Below are positions 26,306 through 38,704 of a stretch of DNA of 64,000 nucleotides, piece by piece. Source of the DNA: Istiophorus platypterus (lineage: Eukaryota > Chordata > Actinopteri > Istiophoriformes > Istiophoridae). The stretch is taken from assembly GCA_016859345.1 (NCBI GenBank), contig CM029129.1, positions 402,501 to 466,500 on the forward strand. The letters run 5' to 3'. The stretch's first letter is position 1, and each line of letters begins with the position of its first letter. The position numbers were made by a program, and so were the translations under genes. The notes below the pieces were generated by a model. The model searched no databases, was not told the origin of the DNA, and saw only the letters and a list, made by a program, of their open reading frames with translations.

Positions 26306-29300
26306 CATTTATAAAGACGGAAAATACATGAAAAGTCTGGTTCCATTTATGTAGTTAAATGGAATGCTTGTCACAGTAGCCTAAATATGTTGCTGAAGAT
26401 GGGGGCAAATGCCAAGCTCACCGAAAAAGACACAAACTGAATTGAAATGACCTAGTTACAATTTTTCTTTTAGTTGTAGTGGATATGAAAGCCCTGTCTC
26501 TTAAAAAGCAGTTGCAATATCTATAAAAACTACATTAGAAATGAGAAAATCTCCCAGGTGTTTACAAAAGGCAATTCCAGCTTGTGATATTTGCAAATGG
26601 ACTAACAACAATAAGATTTCAAGATTCATTTTAATGTCAGTTTGCTGAAGGAGATGTCTTACTTCTTCTCACCTAAAAAAAAATAGTAAAATATGTATTT
26701 GAACAGGGATGGCCAAACTTTTGCTTACAACTTTAATGATGAAAATAATGTGTACAGTAGACCATTATATACAAGTTTACACTAATATATATTTACACTA
26801 AGATGATCCAGTATTTAAGGGTTATTGTGGAAGATTTGATGAGAGACACAAGGTGCTTTTAGCCCCATGTGATCTTTAAAATTTGATCTTTGCAAAAAAG
26901 ATGCAGCCACTGTGTTGTGTACTTTGTTAGCAAGTATGCAACATCAAAACTTATCTAGACCCTTTTCCTGTTCACTAATTTAATATACTCTGCAAAAAGT
27001 AATTAAAATCAAAACAATAAATGAAAGACCAATTACTACATTTATTACCTGCACAGTAAAATTTGCATCATAACTGATTGGATGGGATCCGGAATAAACT
27101 AATATGATCAGGAGAAGGAGAGGAGTATTTGAAAATACTGACATTTTCTTATACCCATATTTTATTACATTGATCACTGAATTGTGTGCCATTCTATGTT
27201 TCAGTTACAGCTGGAGAGGCTCCAGTAAAGAAAATGGTGGACAGTCACAGCCTATTTGGACCTGATCCTCATAGAGCAAGACTACGGCAGGTGTGAGAGA
27301 ACAAGATATGTGTGGGAAAGTAAAATTTTAATAAAAATGTTTGGTTGGGGTTTTTTTGTTTTGTTTTTTTTTTGTTTTTAACTTGTATGTTTGGCAGTAT
27401 GGATTTTGCTAAAGTAACAGCAATTTATAGTTGTGTCCATCTTTTGAGATCATAATTTCCCCCTATACACCCCAACTCTATCTCTTTGGGGATACACAAC
27501 ATTTAAGAGAATATGTCTATATTTCAAGTATAATATTATAAACCAGAGGTTGCATTCCCTGAGGAAAATGTCTGTGAGAGATGGCAAGTTGTGGCTAAAC
27601 TTTTATCTCCTCTGAAACAATGCGGACGTATTCTAAAAATGAACTCTCAGCCAGGTGCATGCAGTACACCAAGTAAGTTAACCTAAAACAGAAATTAATG
27701 TTTGTAAAAGCAAAACAGAAAATCCCAACTACAAATAAAATGAACAAAAACACCATGAAGAAATATAATAGCTGATTGCCATGGGAGAAATTTCTGCGCA
27801 ATGTTTAAATTTGATTGATTTTGTGAGCCAGACAGCCAGTTTTAAGATTTTGACAATATGAATGGCAGCAGGAGTAGATGAGAGAGGTAATATATGGTAG
27901 TATGGCAGTTAATGAATGCTTGACAGTGCTCCACATATTAATTGGGGTTTAGATTTCAAAGACTCTAGTTGAACGTTTGTCCCATTAGCAAACTAAATTA
28001 AAAAAGAGCCCTGGTCTAAGAGATTGAACTCAAAACCTGATTAGGAGAACAGTACTTACCACTGAAATGGCAGGTATTTTCTCAGTTTCCCATTTTCACG
28101 TAAGTTTTGCTTAAATAAATGCTTGTAGTTCAAATTCTTTTATAATACTAGTGGCAGCAGTGCTAGCCAAAGTATGAATATTTTAAGAATACAGTGTTAG
28201 AATTAAAAGTGAATCTTTTAAGTGAAGAAATGGAAAGGTGAAGTAGGATTAGAAGACCCCAAACAAAGTGCAGACATTTTTTTTAGATATCATATATTAT
28301 TTCCCTGTAGCATAATTGATTACCAAACTTTTGTAGGCATGGCTAAATACATAATGTACCATGACTCATGAATGATGTCATCCATCCATTTCAAACACAG
28401 ATATGGTACTTTCTGCTACAAACAACAGTCAAGTTGCAGGTTTTACATTTAAATTGTGCTGACTGAGACAGTTATGGTAAAATATCTAGAAAATATTAAT
28501 GTAATGTGCCAATTAAAATTTCATCATTCTGTCTTTAAATGTTCAATACATATTTGAATGTTTAAATTGGTTCGCAAAATACTGGGTCACATGGTAGAGA
28601 TTTCTCAGCTTCTTTTGACAAATACAAATAGTCTCAATAACTATAATATAAGTTTGATTAATATTTTTGGATTTAAAGTGACATGATAATTTTAATTTAT
28701 TTAAAATGTAACCATAATTAGGAACCTATCTTTAATTAAATACACTCAACTGAACTACTCCAAAAAGCTTTACAGTCTTAACGCAGATGTACATTGACCT
28801 AGTCATGTCTCTGTCTTGGTTCAAACGTCCACTGGAAGCATTTCAGAAGTGGAGCAGTCAGTTCTTCATCAAACACATTTATATATTGTACTAAGATTGT
28901 TTCATTGACATTCTTCTTGTTTTACGTCATATTATTTATATTTCCTGAATAGTGATTATCAAGCAGCAGGGAACTGTGTCTTTCCTTTCTCTGCTTCAAA
29001 GACTTCAAAGGAGAAGTGGAAAACACATGAAAAAAGACATCAAGACATATATAAATCAGTACGATATATCACCATCAAATGAAATGTTAATTTCATGTCA
29101 GGTGTCAATAAATTTAGCCATTTATTCAAGAGATTTATGCATGCATTGAGACACTAGTTTATCTGGAAATATAAACTTGTTGCCTAAGGATATTTGAGTT
29201 AGAGCTGTGAGTGGTTCTGCCTGTCCAATGGCATTAAACACACTAGCTTGTCTCAAGGACTGAAATGAAAGCAGTACATTTAACCACTCGTACAATGTAA

Positions 29301-29562
29301 AACATGACTGTGGTTCTTAAGTTTTTTTTGCTTTTTTGAAAGTCAAAACACCCCTATTTGAATCCATTCAGTAGTGGCAGTTTTAACAGCCCCTGTCAAA
29401 GTCCTTTCATATTCAAAAGATGGGCAGATTATTACCCACCCTTTGAATGCTAGCTAAGAAAAAAGCTGAATTTTAAAATGGTATGTGAATGGTATGTTCT
29501 GTAACTTGCATTGTATTGCTGTCCTTTCAAACTGTAGACAGTAAATATTACTATAACGCGCA

Positions 29563-29566
<4 letters not shown>
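26306..29566. other. Mostly unassigned; one weak exon candidate
   Basis: No confident gene. At 27193-27290 (plus), an open stretch begins after TATGTTTCAG and ends before GTGTGAGAG, reading TAGEAPVKKMVDSHSLFGPD and then PHRARLRQ. The sites and codons look exon-like, and the strand and position suit an upstream tex14 exon, but I do not recognise the peptide. Two hydrophobic minus frames (26980-27192, 27595-27801) look like AT-rich chance frames. Confidence 0.35.

Positions 29567-29608
<42 letters not shown>
29567..29608. repeat. (CA)21 microsatellite
   Basis: Uninterrupted CA dinucleotides about 45 bp before the acceptor of the first recognisable tex14 exon. Confidence 0.97.
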
Positions 29609-29611
<3 letters not shown>

Positions 29612-29652
29612 GTGTGCATGTATATTTATGTGTCATCTTTCTTTCTCTGCAG

Positions 29653-29774
29653 CATTCAGAGTTCCCAGTGCTCCTGACAGTAATGTTGCAGGTTTGTGAA
29701 GGTCTAGGTCTAGGTCTGGTTCTCGCAAAGTTAACAGTTGCTAAACTAACTGGTTTAGGCTTCATGGTCCCCAG
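29653..29774 (+). pseudogene. tex14: tex14 exon remnant: pseudokinase domain, shortened
   Basis: After the acceptor TTTCTCTGCAG the frame reads HSEFPVLLTVMLQVCEGL, then KLTVAKLTGLGFMVP, and reaches a donor-like CAG/gtaggc. It lines up with the human TEX14 pseudokinase stretch from QFPVL through the LLQISDALRYLH helix to the region before LEYMLE. TEX14 is a germ-cell protein that keeps intercellular bridges open by blocking abscission. Compared with human, some 14-20 residues are missing between the helix and the distal strand. A hexamer tandem GGTCTA(GGTCTA) sits at the junction. The internal loss argues for decay, although a lineage difference cannot be excluded. Confidence 0.65.
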
Positions 29775-30420
29775 GTAGGCCTACACCATGCTCAATGCAG
29801 CCTCAATGGAGAAGGTACAATAACCTTCCTGGATTTAAGCATGAAAAGTATTTTAAATGAATATCTAAGAGTTTAGAAATAAATGTCTGTTTCCAAAGGT
29901 ATGATTCTGACTGAACATTTGACTACCACTGTTCAGTATGTTATAGTGCGTAAAACGTACATGACATGTCCAGTCAATGTTGTCATTCAAAATCATCACT
30001 GATGCCTTATTGGACAGTTTACATTTACTCCAAATGTTCCCTGTAGAGATTTCTTATAAACAATCAAAGATCTGTTTACATTCTGTCTCTCAGAAGAACA
30101 TATTGTATGCATCCTTGAGGCCAAAGTGGCAGGCTGGAAACATTTCCTTACTCAATAAATGTTTGCAAAGTTGATATTTGAATATTTTGACTAGTGGTCA
30201 GTAATTTAAGCAGGTTTATCAGAATTGTAGTCCTAATGTTTTGTGGTTACAATAACCCAAAAACCAGGGACAGATTTTATCCACGAACCATGCGGTTACT
30301 GAGCTGCTGATATTTACACTTACACACATTATACACAAATTCTATAGTAACACAGACACATACCCCAATTATTAGACACTTAAGAAAATCTACTAATATT
30401 ACCATGGTTAGTCACTTGCT

Positions 30421-30454
30421 GTGTGTGTGTGTGCGTGTGTGTGCGTGTGTGTGC

Positions 30455-30486
<32 letters not shown>
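30421..30486. repeat. (TG)n microsatellite with GC interruptions
   Basis: TG repeats interrupted by three GC units and one TT, lying in a tex14 intron remnant. Confidence 0.97.
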
Positions 30487-30629
30487 CCAGCAGTGGAAGT
30501 ACATGTGTCAAAAACTGAATAATTGAATGAATAGTACAAAAATCTCGGATGAGATTTCCAACATGCATAGTTAATTATAGTTGTTTGCTCATTTACAAAG
30601 TTTTGATTGAAACTTTCTTCTGCTTTTAG

Positions 30630-30864
30630 GATATAAAGTAGGTAAACGTTTTTTCAAATGGAATATGTTTCAGACTATGAACCATGGGGCGCTGCAAACC
30701 TTGATGGAATCAAACAGCCGATAGATGCTGGCCAGGTCCTGGAAGCAGACAGCAGCATTCCTCAGCCTTACTATGGTGTGGTCCTAAAAGGCCTGAAGCA
30801 GCACCCACAGGACCGCAGATGTAGCCTTCAGAGCCTGTGGTACATACTACAACAAGACATTAAG
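30630..30864 (+). pseudogene. tex14: tex14 exon remnant: C-lobe of the pseudokinase domain
   Basis: This is the clearest tex14 exon. The frame EPWGAANLDGIKQ, GQVLEADSSIPQPYYGVV and CSLQSLWYILQQDIK aligns residue for residue with human TEX14 (IPWKGLDGSVVKK, NYLEADVRLPKPYYDIV, NLQDIRYILKNDLK). The 3' end has a donor (AAG/gtgtgc), and the 5' acceptor is TGCTTTTAG. Upstream of the internal ATG at 30658, where human has the SDIYSFSMIMQE segment, the same frame has a TAA stop at 30643-30645. The DI codons after the acceptor are out of frame with the rest. These two lesions in a normally conserved stretch indicate a disabled copy. The exon sits between a (TG)n intron and SINE-rich sequence. Confidence 0.85.
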
Positions 30865-31649
30865 GTGTGCCTTATCTTATATGTTTAAGTATATGCAGAG
30901 TAATGGGTTTGCTGAAATGCTGTTTATTTGTATTATAAAGAATATTGAGGTTCAAATTTTTGGCATGCTAATACACTGAAACAGTCATTGAATGCTGTAA
31001 TCAATCCTCCTGGCTAAAGTGACTACAAAAAAATATCATTGGGCTGGAAGACCTGCTTCATAATTCCTAACCAAATATTTGTCAAAAAGGAAACTTTGCA
31101 AAGTACAGATGTTTCTTAAGAAAATACCTGACAATGAATGTGTCGATGAGGAGCTCACATGGGAAGACAATTACACTTTCAACAGAATGACTGTTGTAGT
31201 ATCAGTTTGAGCCATAGTAAACAGAAGAGGAAATGGTGCTGAGGTGAGCAAACTGAGATATGGAAAGAGCAAGAAGACTGCACACTGCCAATACATCATT
31301 AAACAGAGCACCAGCTGTAGAACCAACAGATGGCAACTGCTGGTGGAGCTGTAACAAATGCCAACCTATTTACAACATGAATGGGACATTTTTAAGCCAC
31401 TCAGAGCAAGGCAGTGATGGAGTTGATGAACTCACATGTGTCACCAACCATCCTGATCTCAGCACTCTCAGCAATCTCTGTTTATCCCTCACAGCTACAA
31501 TGTTTTGGTCACAAACACTGTCTATGTGATCAAAACTATTCATAAGTGGGAAATCTGTCCTGCTAACTTATACTGAACATGGGATTATGTAGAAGTAAGG
31601 TATACATATGTCCATGTATGTCTGTTGCTTTACAAATTAAATGGTAATT

Positions 31650-31835
31650 GGTCTGTTCTAATATAGCACTTTTCTAGTCTTGTCAACCACTACACGACAC
31701 ATTCATTCATTCAGACATACATTTATGCATCAAGGATACATCAGAGGTAATTTGGGTATCAGTATCTTGCCCAAGGACATGGGCGACATGGGGATTGGAG
31801 GAGCCAGGGATCAAACCACCAACCCTCTCTTTTAT
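31650..31835 (-). mobile_element. tRNA-derived SINE with LINE-like tail
   Basis: In reverse it has the B-box-like word GGTTTGATCC (31808-31817), the body word CCTTGGGCAAGATACTGA and the tail of the TATATTAGAACAGACC type. Same family as 36.2 and 37.6 kb. Confidence 0.8.
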
Positions 31836-32239
31836 AACTGATCACAATAACATTTCCAATACAAAATTTTAACAATTCTGCAAAATATAACAAAAGCTAA
31901 AATGTGGCCACATGACTTGGGAAATAACTAATGGAAGGTGTAAGAAGATAACCTATTTAACTAACTCTTTAAAGTATCATACAGCCATCACATACCGAGG
32001 GATACATTCATCCATACTGTTTTGCTGTAGGTATAAATTGGCAAATTCTGAATAACATAATGAAACCTAAGCTGTATCTTTGGCATCAGGACAATTGTAA
32101 CCCTTTGCATCAGGTATGAAGTGGTGGTGTATACCCTGTACTTGCAGCATCATATTTAATATGGAACCCAATTCACATGTTTCAATTTCCTTATCAGTTA
32201 AGATCTGAAGGTGTCAAGGGTGAAGTGCTTCGTAAATCA

Positions 32240-32313
32240 TTTTAAAGTTTACACAATATAATACAAAAAGTCTGCAACTGTGTCTGAATACTTTCTGAAG
32301 TCACTGTATACAA
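32240..32313 (-). mobile_element. Tc1-like terminal repeat fragment
   Basis: The reverse strand reads ACAGTGACTTCAGAAAGTAT and TCAGACACAGTTGCAGAC, matching the terminal repeat seen intact at 36.7 kb. No partner end was found nearby. Confidence 0.65.
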
Positions 32314-32868
32314 ACATAAATGCACAGAAAGAATGGCCTTCATATATCATACAGTATTACAAAATAAACAGAAACTGTGAAATTACCTAATAAAGTTTGG
32401 ATTTTTCATTTGTAATGCATTAGCCAGGGTAGTAGGCTAAATAACAGTGGTGGAGATAATGATTTCCCACAGCTAGCCCAGTTCTGCAGTTCATACTTTC
32501 ATGCTTTTTTTTTAAACAAAGCACAAATGAAATGCCTAGAAACAAGCTCTGACATAATACACTTTTTATATGTATGAGTTACAGAGGTTGTCTCCGAAGG
32601 AACAGCTGAGTGCTGGGCTGTGTGCTTATCCAGAACAACATCCAGGGCTTGGGGTCCAGACCACAACACAGCATATCATTGAGGGGGAACCAGTGCAAAG
32701 TGGTAATGAGCATAACACACAAACATATAGTTGTTCCTTCTGTGTACTGATAAAGACTAAGATAAATTTCTTATGTACTTACACCTCTGATGATTTGGAA
32801 ACAAGTGTGTTTACTTCTTGTGTTTCGGTACATAATCACAGTTGCATTGTAAAATTCTTCTGTTCCAG

Positions 32869-33225
32869 TTGCTTATAGAGCTGTAGAGCTGTCAGATCAG
32901 TAATCAAGGCTGACACATTGGTGGAAAGACAGACCAACATGGAGAGACAGCTGGACAAACAGCTGTACTGCAGAGCAAAGCCCAGAGCAGTTGAGTGAAA
33001 GAGATGAATTTACAGAGGGAGAACCCATGTTCAACCTAATGGACCCTTACACTTCTGCTTGGAGAGTTTGACTCATGTAGTGCTGAGGAAGATCCTGAAC
33101 CAAAAGCAGACATACATAGGGAGATAGTGGAGGAACTGGATGCCCTTAAGCTTTCAAAAATAACAGTAGATAAGCACATCAGTACCATTGTCGTCAACCG
33201 CAAAGTGTCACAGGAGCTACTGCAG
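32869..33225 (+). pseudogene. tex14: tex14 exon remnant: acidic middle region with frame change
   Basis: From about 32967 one frame reads TAEQSPEQLSERDEFTEGEP and MFNLMDPYTSAWR, then hits TGA at 33069-33071. From 33064 a second frame continues EFDSCSAEEDPEPKADIHRE, IVEELDALKLSKITVDKHIS, TIVVNRKVSQELLQ, and ends at TAG 33226-33228. The two halves join smoothly only with a small indel. The position after the kinase exon and the acidic-then-coiled character fit the TEX14 stretch between its kinase domain and C-terminal part. Direct residue matches to human are weak here, so the assignment rests mostly on order and strand. Confidence 0.55.
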
Positions 33226-33434
33226 TAGGCCAGCTGGAGCCTAGACACAGTGGAGATATACCCCATGCTGGTCCACATAGGAGAAGATCGACTGGACTCA
33301 CTGACCAGGTTTGGAGATGATCGTCCCTATATCCACACAGTCCTCTCTTGTGCCTCCTCCATGTCATCCACACATATTTCTGGAACATGTACTGCTGCTG
33401 GACCACATTCAAAGTAATACAGTCTCTTTCAGCA

Positions 33435-33640
33435 CAGTGGAAATCATTGGATAAGGAACCTGGAGGCCCAGCTTCTGACCAGAGATTGGAAACTGCTGAG
33501 CCAGGAAGAACTGGCTTTATGGCTGAGTCACTATCCAGCTGAACAGCAACATTATGACCAGGGTTGGTTGCTGCGACTTTCTACAGGTTGCAGCATGACA
33601 GAAAACACTTCAGTGAGAACTGATCACAGCACAGCGAAGC
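33435..33640 (+). pseudogene. Possible further tex14 exon
   Basis: After the acceptor-like CTCTTTCAG, the sequence is open in one frame for about 70 codons. It contains NWIRNLEAQLL-like words (with HW for NW) and SQEELALWLSHYPAEQQ. Its less AT-rich composition and place in the series suggest an exon of the same locus. I cannot match it to human TEX14, so it could also be part of an unrelated element. Confidence 0.3.
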
Positions 33641-34439
33641 CCAGTACGGATTAGCTCTTAAGGACAGCCTTCTCAACATCCTCTCTTGGAAGAAACTGCA
33701 GGTACATGGGTATACTTAAAAAGACTTACAGTGTTTTACAGTTTTTTTTTACAATCGGTAACAGACATTTCTCAATACGAGATCACTTTTTCAGAACTCA
33801 TCACACGGTCAGCACCAGCAGCCTGTATATAGACTAAAGTGTAAATTTTTTTTTTTGTTGGTGCTTCAACCCAAAATGCATTCAGGGCAATTGCTTTCAA
33901 AATCATGAATTGTTTTCTAACTCAAACTCCATCACTATTGGTGAATTTTTAGCCTTTTTTGTCTGTGTAGTTACATACTATTTGTTTATATACTATTTGA
34001 TAGACTCTTAAAATGAAGACCTAACATAACATTAAGGGTGATAGCAATTAGCAACATTTTTTTATGTTTTGCTTCCTTTAAATAAATGAAAAATAGGGTG
34101 CCAGCAACAGTTGAATGCCATTTTAGCTGGATACCTACCCATGGCATTTTGCTTACTCTCCCCTCCATCTCAGCTCCATAAACAAATTCTTATATAGGTA
34201 GAATGTTGTTGACACTAGGATGCATTGAATGCTAGATGTGTGGACATATCAACAGAGGCATGCAAAAGCATTCTATATTGTCACCAATGCAGTAACACAG
34301 TGGGAAGAATCTATATGTCCAGTCCATCACTGTTAATCTTCTAAAGACATGGTCCATGCATCCAGCATTCACTTCATTCAGGGGATATATGTTGGTCAAA
34401 TGTATAAAGGATGTGTATGCAAAAAAAATTTAATTGTTG

Positions 34440-34690
34440 CTTAGGCTATTAGCCATGTGAATATTTGGACAAAGACAAACTTTTTGTAGTTTGAATATTG
34501 TTTCATTAATCCCCCACAATGAATTTGAAATAAAGCCATCAAGATGTAATTGAAGTGTAGACTTTTAGCTTTAATTCAAGGGGTATAACAAAATATGGCA
34601 TAAACAGTTTAGGAGTAACAGCCATTTTTAAATATAATACCTCCTTTTTCAGAAGCTCAAAAATAATTGAACAATCGCTATATATCCACT
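34440..34690 (+). mobile_element. Tc1 terminal-repeat remnant
   Basis: Has GTGAATATTTGGACAAAG, CAAGATGTAATTGAAGTGTA, TTTAGCTTTAATTCAAGGGG and CAAAAATAATTGAACAA, the left-end words of the 12.3 kb Tc1 family. No transposase follows; an L1-like fragment begins about 100 bp later. Confidence 0.8.
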
Positions 34691-34789
34691 GAAGGACTGA
34701 CAAAACTAAAACATCCTAAATTCAGGATGACAAATTAATGACTAAACCTACAGATACAGTATCAATGAGATTTTTAAAGATTTCAGTAC

Positions 34790-35195
34790 AGAATCAGACT
34801 TTACAGCTACTGATGGAGAGATATATTATTTTCTACAGACCTTACACCTTACCACGACACAAAAGGAATGTCTTAACTCTCCATTAATGCTGTAAGACTT
34901 ATTGGAGGCAGTAAGAGCATTAACATTGGGTAAAGCTTTACAGACAGCTTTATTACAGCTGAGTATATTAAATGTTATGCAGAAGACCTTTTGGCATTAC
35001 TAGATTAAATTATTTCAGAAACCCATGATAAGGGAAAGATCATACCTCCATTGCAGATGGTCATTATTATTCTCATACTGAAACCATGAAAAGACCCCAT
35101 TGAATGTTAAAGCTTTTCTCCTATCAACCTGCTCCAAACCAACTGTAAGATTCTAGCCAAAAGAATAGACAAAGTCATTACTAACATGAGGTAGC
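34790..35195 (+). mobile_element. L1-clade reverse transcriptase fragment
   Basis: Plus-strand words LLEAVRALTLGKA, then after a frame change TDSFITAEYIKCYAEDLLAL, KIIPPLQMVIIILILKP and INLLQTNCKILAKRI, match the conserved L1 reverse-transcriptase block (GKSPGxDGFxAEFY, LxKPGKDP, YRPISLLNxDxKIxAK). Stops and a frameshift make it non-functional. It is sandwiched between two Tc1 pieces. Confidence 0.8.
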
Positions 35196-35221
35196 AATAC
35201 AGATAAATGGGGTGCTCTCTT

Positions 35222-36000
35222 TTTATAGTTTGGTACATCAGTATTTGGATGGTGACACAATTTTAATAATTTTGCCAATTTACACCACCACAATGCATTT
35301 GAAACACAACCATTAAGATGTGATTGAAGCGTAGACTTTCAGCATTAATTCAATGGGTTTAACAAAAATATTGCATTAACTTTTAAGGAATTAGAGTTAT
35401 CTTTATACATAATACCTCAATTTTCAGAAGCTCAAAAATAATTGGACAAACCAACATAAATATGAGGATTATTTTTAATATTTGGATGAAAATCCTTTGC
35501 AGTCAATGAATGAATTGTAGAACCCATTGACATCAACAAATGCTGAGTTTCCTCCCTTGAGATCCCTCAGTTGCTGCTTGTCTGTGGGTCTTTTTGCCCT
35601 CAGTTTTTCAGCAGTAAATGAAAATCATGTTCAGTTGGGTCGAGGTCAGTTGACCGACTTGGTCATTGAAGAATATAACATTACTTTGCCTGGAGAAGCA
35701 CTTAGGTTGCTTGCAGCATGATTTTGGTCATTATCCATCTCTAATTTGAGCCACTGTCCTATCCATTTTGCATTTTCCTTCTTCCTCTATTAGCAGTCAC
35801 ATCATCAATAAACCCCAGTGACCCAGTTCCATTGGCAGCCATACATGCCCATGCCAGAACACTGCCTCCGCCATGTTTGACAGATGATGTGGTGGCTTTG
35901 GGTCATGAGTCAGTCCTTTCCTTTTGATACTCTTTTCTTCCCATCATTCTAGTTCAAGTTAATCTTTGTGTCACTTGCCCAAAGAATTACCACATTAAGG
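35222..36000 (-). mobile_element. Tc1-like transposon, truncated, transposase antisense
   Basis: The left end carries the terminal words (GTATTTGGATGGTGACAC, TTAAGATGTGATTGAAGC, CTCAAAAATAATTGGACAA). Then the minus strand gives transposase-like sequence ending near 35990: NQNDGKKRV-type words and the segment corresponding to PKPPHHLSNMVEAVL of the 12.3 kb copy. Only the C-terminal half of the transposase is left. Confidence 0.8.
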
Positions 36001-36189
36001 TTATCATTTACAATTACCATTATCTTAACTAGCACCAAGTCAATAACACCAAAGAAATGTAATTGTCATTCTCAGAGAAAATATAGAAATGCTCAAGGTT
36101 CTATCAGCATCCCTGTAGACATAAACAAATTGTAATTTAACTTTGCAAGTTAATGGCAGGCTATCCTTAAAGTTAGAAATAGCCAATAC

Positions 36190-36365
36190 ATACATTGGAT
36201 TCAAAAATACTCACACATACTGATGACACATACATCAGGGCAATTTTGGGTTTAGTCTTTTGCCCAAAGACACTTCAACAGGCGGACTTTAGGAGATGGG
36301 AATTGAACCAGCAACCCTCCGCTATGTAGACAATCAGCTCTACTTCCTGAGCCACAGCCCTGGAA
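36190..36365 (-). mobile_element. tRNA-derived SINE fragment
   Basis: In reverse: GGCTGTGGCTCAGGAAGTAG (head), a B-box-like GGTTCAATTCCC, and the body word GTGTCTTTGGGCAAAAGAC. Diverged copy of the family at 31.7 and 37.6 kb. Confidence 0.75.
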
Positions 36366-36714
36366 GGGGTTCTTTGTATTGATTTCAGACTCCATCCTTG
36401 ATGCAGATCCTTAGCGGATCTGCCACTCAATGATTGTACAATGGGACATACCCGCCCATTGCACCACTGAGAGTGCAATGGGTGGGATATGAGGCTTGTC
36501 AATCTACACATTTTTCATGTTGATTGTAATTTATAGAGGGAAAATTATGTTTAGGAGTGATTACATGCACTTGTTAACATCTCTTGTTTGCATTTCATCT
36601 GGTCATGAATTCCTCAACCTATTCCTGACCCACCAGTGGATCAGTCAGGAGAAACTCATGCTGCTGAGCCAAACGTTTTTCAAACTCATACTTTTATTCT
36701 ACATTCTAGTGGAG

Positions 36715-36921
36715 TACAGTGCATTCAGAAAGTATTCAGACCCCTTCACTTTTTCACACTTTGTTATGTTGCAGCCTTATGACAAATCATTTAAATAAAT
36801 CTTTTCCTCCATAAATCTACTCTCATGGGGTACTGGGTGTAGACATAACACATTTAGGCATAAAGATGCAAAATATCAAAATGTGAATAAAATGAAGGGG
36901 TCTGAAAAGTTTCTGAACGTA
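36715..36921. mobile_element. Short Tc1-derived MITE bounded by TA
   Basis: The left end CAGTGCATTCAGAAAGTATT and the right end (reverse complement GTTCAGAAACTTTTCAGACC) are inverted repeats, each followed by CCCTTCA. TA dinucleotides at 36715-36716 and 36920-36921 fit the Tc1 target duplication. At about 205 bp it is an internal-deletion derivative with no coding capacity. Confidence 0.85.
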
Positions 36922-37617
36922 CTCATGCCAAAAGAGATAAGGCTGAATTTTTGGGATATGAAAATAAAATGATGCACAAGATTGTCTTAATTTGATATTA
37001 TTGTTTAGCATTGGCTGACATAAAGTCTTGGTTTGAATATTCCACGTATTGTAAACATCATATACTTTTAATGAAGATATGGAACAAGATGATACAATAC
37101 ATGATACTGTCAGTCTGTAGAATATGATGATGTTTCAAGCTGTTTAAGGGGAAATCAAAGGGTAAATACCAAAATGGCCGATGCTTGTAGAGTAAACGTG
37201 ATATCTCTCCTCCAGACATCCAGTTAACAAGAAAAAGCAGATGTTACAGTAGAGGTATGAGGGCAAACAGCCAGTGGGAGTCCACTACTGGATGTTTGCA
37301 AGTGGTTTACAATTCTTTTCCCTGATTCTCTTTTTTCCCCCAGAATATGAGAGCTTTCCAAACCACTGTGAGATCAGATACTGATCCTGGTGTCAGTGGA
37401 ATATAGTCAGAGTACACAGCCAACTCTTAACATGTAAGGACACTCACATGGACCTATGTACTTCATATTGCAGTGGTTAGAGACACCCGTGACTTTGCAC
37501 TGTAAGATTCAAAGTAATCAAAAATGATTTTTTTGTCCCATAGCTACTTCTCATGGATACAATATATATTGATCCCTGCAGGAAAATTGCTTTGTTACAA
37601 CTTCTCAACAGGAGGAA

Positions 37618-37885
37618 AGATGGTAAATGGACTGTACTTATATAGCGCTTTTCTAGTCTTTTTGACCATTCAAAACGCTTTTACTGTCACATTTCCCCAT
37701 TCTCATGGCACATTTTTTATGCAACTACACACATTCATGCACTGATGACACACATCAGGGGCAGTTTGGGGTTCAGTATCTTGCTCAAGAATACTTTGAC
37801 ATGCAGACTGGAGGAGCTGGGGATCAAACCACCTCCCTTCCATTTGGTGGGCAACTGCTCTACCACCTGAGCAACAGCTGCCCCA
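37618..37885 (-). mobile_element. tRNA-derived SINE, nearly full length
   Basis: In reverse it runs from GGGGCAGCTGTTGCTCAGGT through a B-box-like GGTTTGATCC (37821-37830) to a LINE-like tail with GCGCTATATAAGTACAGTCC. It is the best preserved copy of this family in the window. The longer minus frame across it (37735-38160) is a SINE-derived shadow. Confidence 0.85.
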
Positions 37886-38704
37886 GATGAAGTAAATAAG
37901 TATAAAAGATGATAATTAAAGGAAGATACAGCTTGTCTCCTCTTCTCCATCAGTCTTTCTGGACTCAGCTCTCTTTCCCTTGTCTCTTCGTTTCTCCTTT
38001 GCATCATCTGTGTGTACTCCTCCTGACTTCTGCAGGGATGTTGGTTGTTCTGGTTGCCATGCTGCCTGGCTTCAGCATGATCAGATTGTCCCTGATGTAA
38101 ACAATTCAACCTTGGAGTTAGTGCACAACAGTATACAGTGCAACTGCTGAATGAAAGCATTAAACTCTTTACAAAGCAATTCTAAGATGAAAGAATCCTT
38201 CCGGAACCCTCTCTACTAGCATGTTAGAAAGGGTGTAGCCTAAATAAGTTACCAGTAAAAATTTTAACTAGAATGACAAAAGGACGACAGTAAAAAAGTG
38301 CTACATGCAAACCCAGGGTATGAGCACAAACCAATAATAAATTCCTTCTCTATAGACAAGCTTTTTGTAGCTGGTGCGAATAACTGATTATCATTTACAA
38401 ATATACAACTGCTTTTTTTATAACCTTAATTGGATTAACCTGAAAAGAGGACAAAACTCAGACAATTAAACAAAAATGACCAACAATAAGTAGAAAGTAT
38501 GTCAATATACTTTATGTAGGTCTATTAAGCATCAGCCTGACACTTCTTATAGAAACAGCAGAATAAAGTTTCACTAAGGTAGACAAGGCAGAGATGTATG
38601 AACAATTTAAACTCAGTGGTGGCTGAAGCTCATAGAAAAAGGCCTGTACGGTTTTGCACACAGTGTAGTGCACACACACACAACACTGCCTTGCTGCTTA
38701 TTCT

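Noticed and set aside
29454..29765. 103-codon minus frame with a Cys-Val repeat
   Set aside because: It is the translated (CA)n microsatellite plus antisense of the tex14 exon.
30421..30486. TG repeat as a functional Z-DNA element
   Set aside because: Ordinary microsatellite; nothing in the sequence supports a function.
31260..31529. 89-codon plus frame after the tex14 kinase exon as a further tex14 exon
   Set aside because: The position fits, but there is no acceptor in phase and no match to TEX14; left unassigned.
37735..38160. 141-codon minus frame
   Set aside because: Part of it is the translation of a tRNA-derived SINE; the remainder shows no domain.
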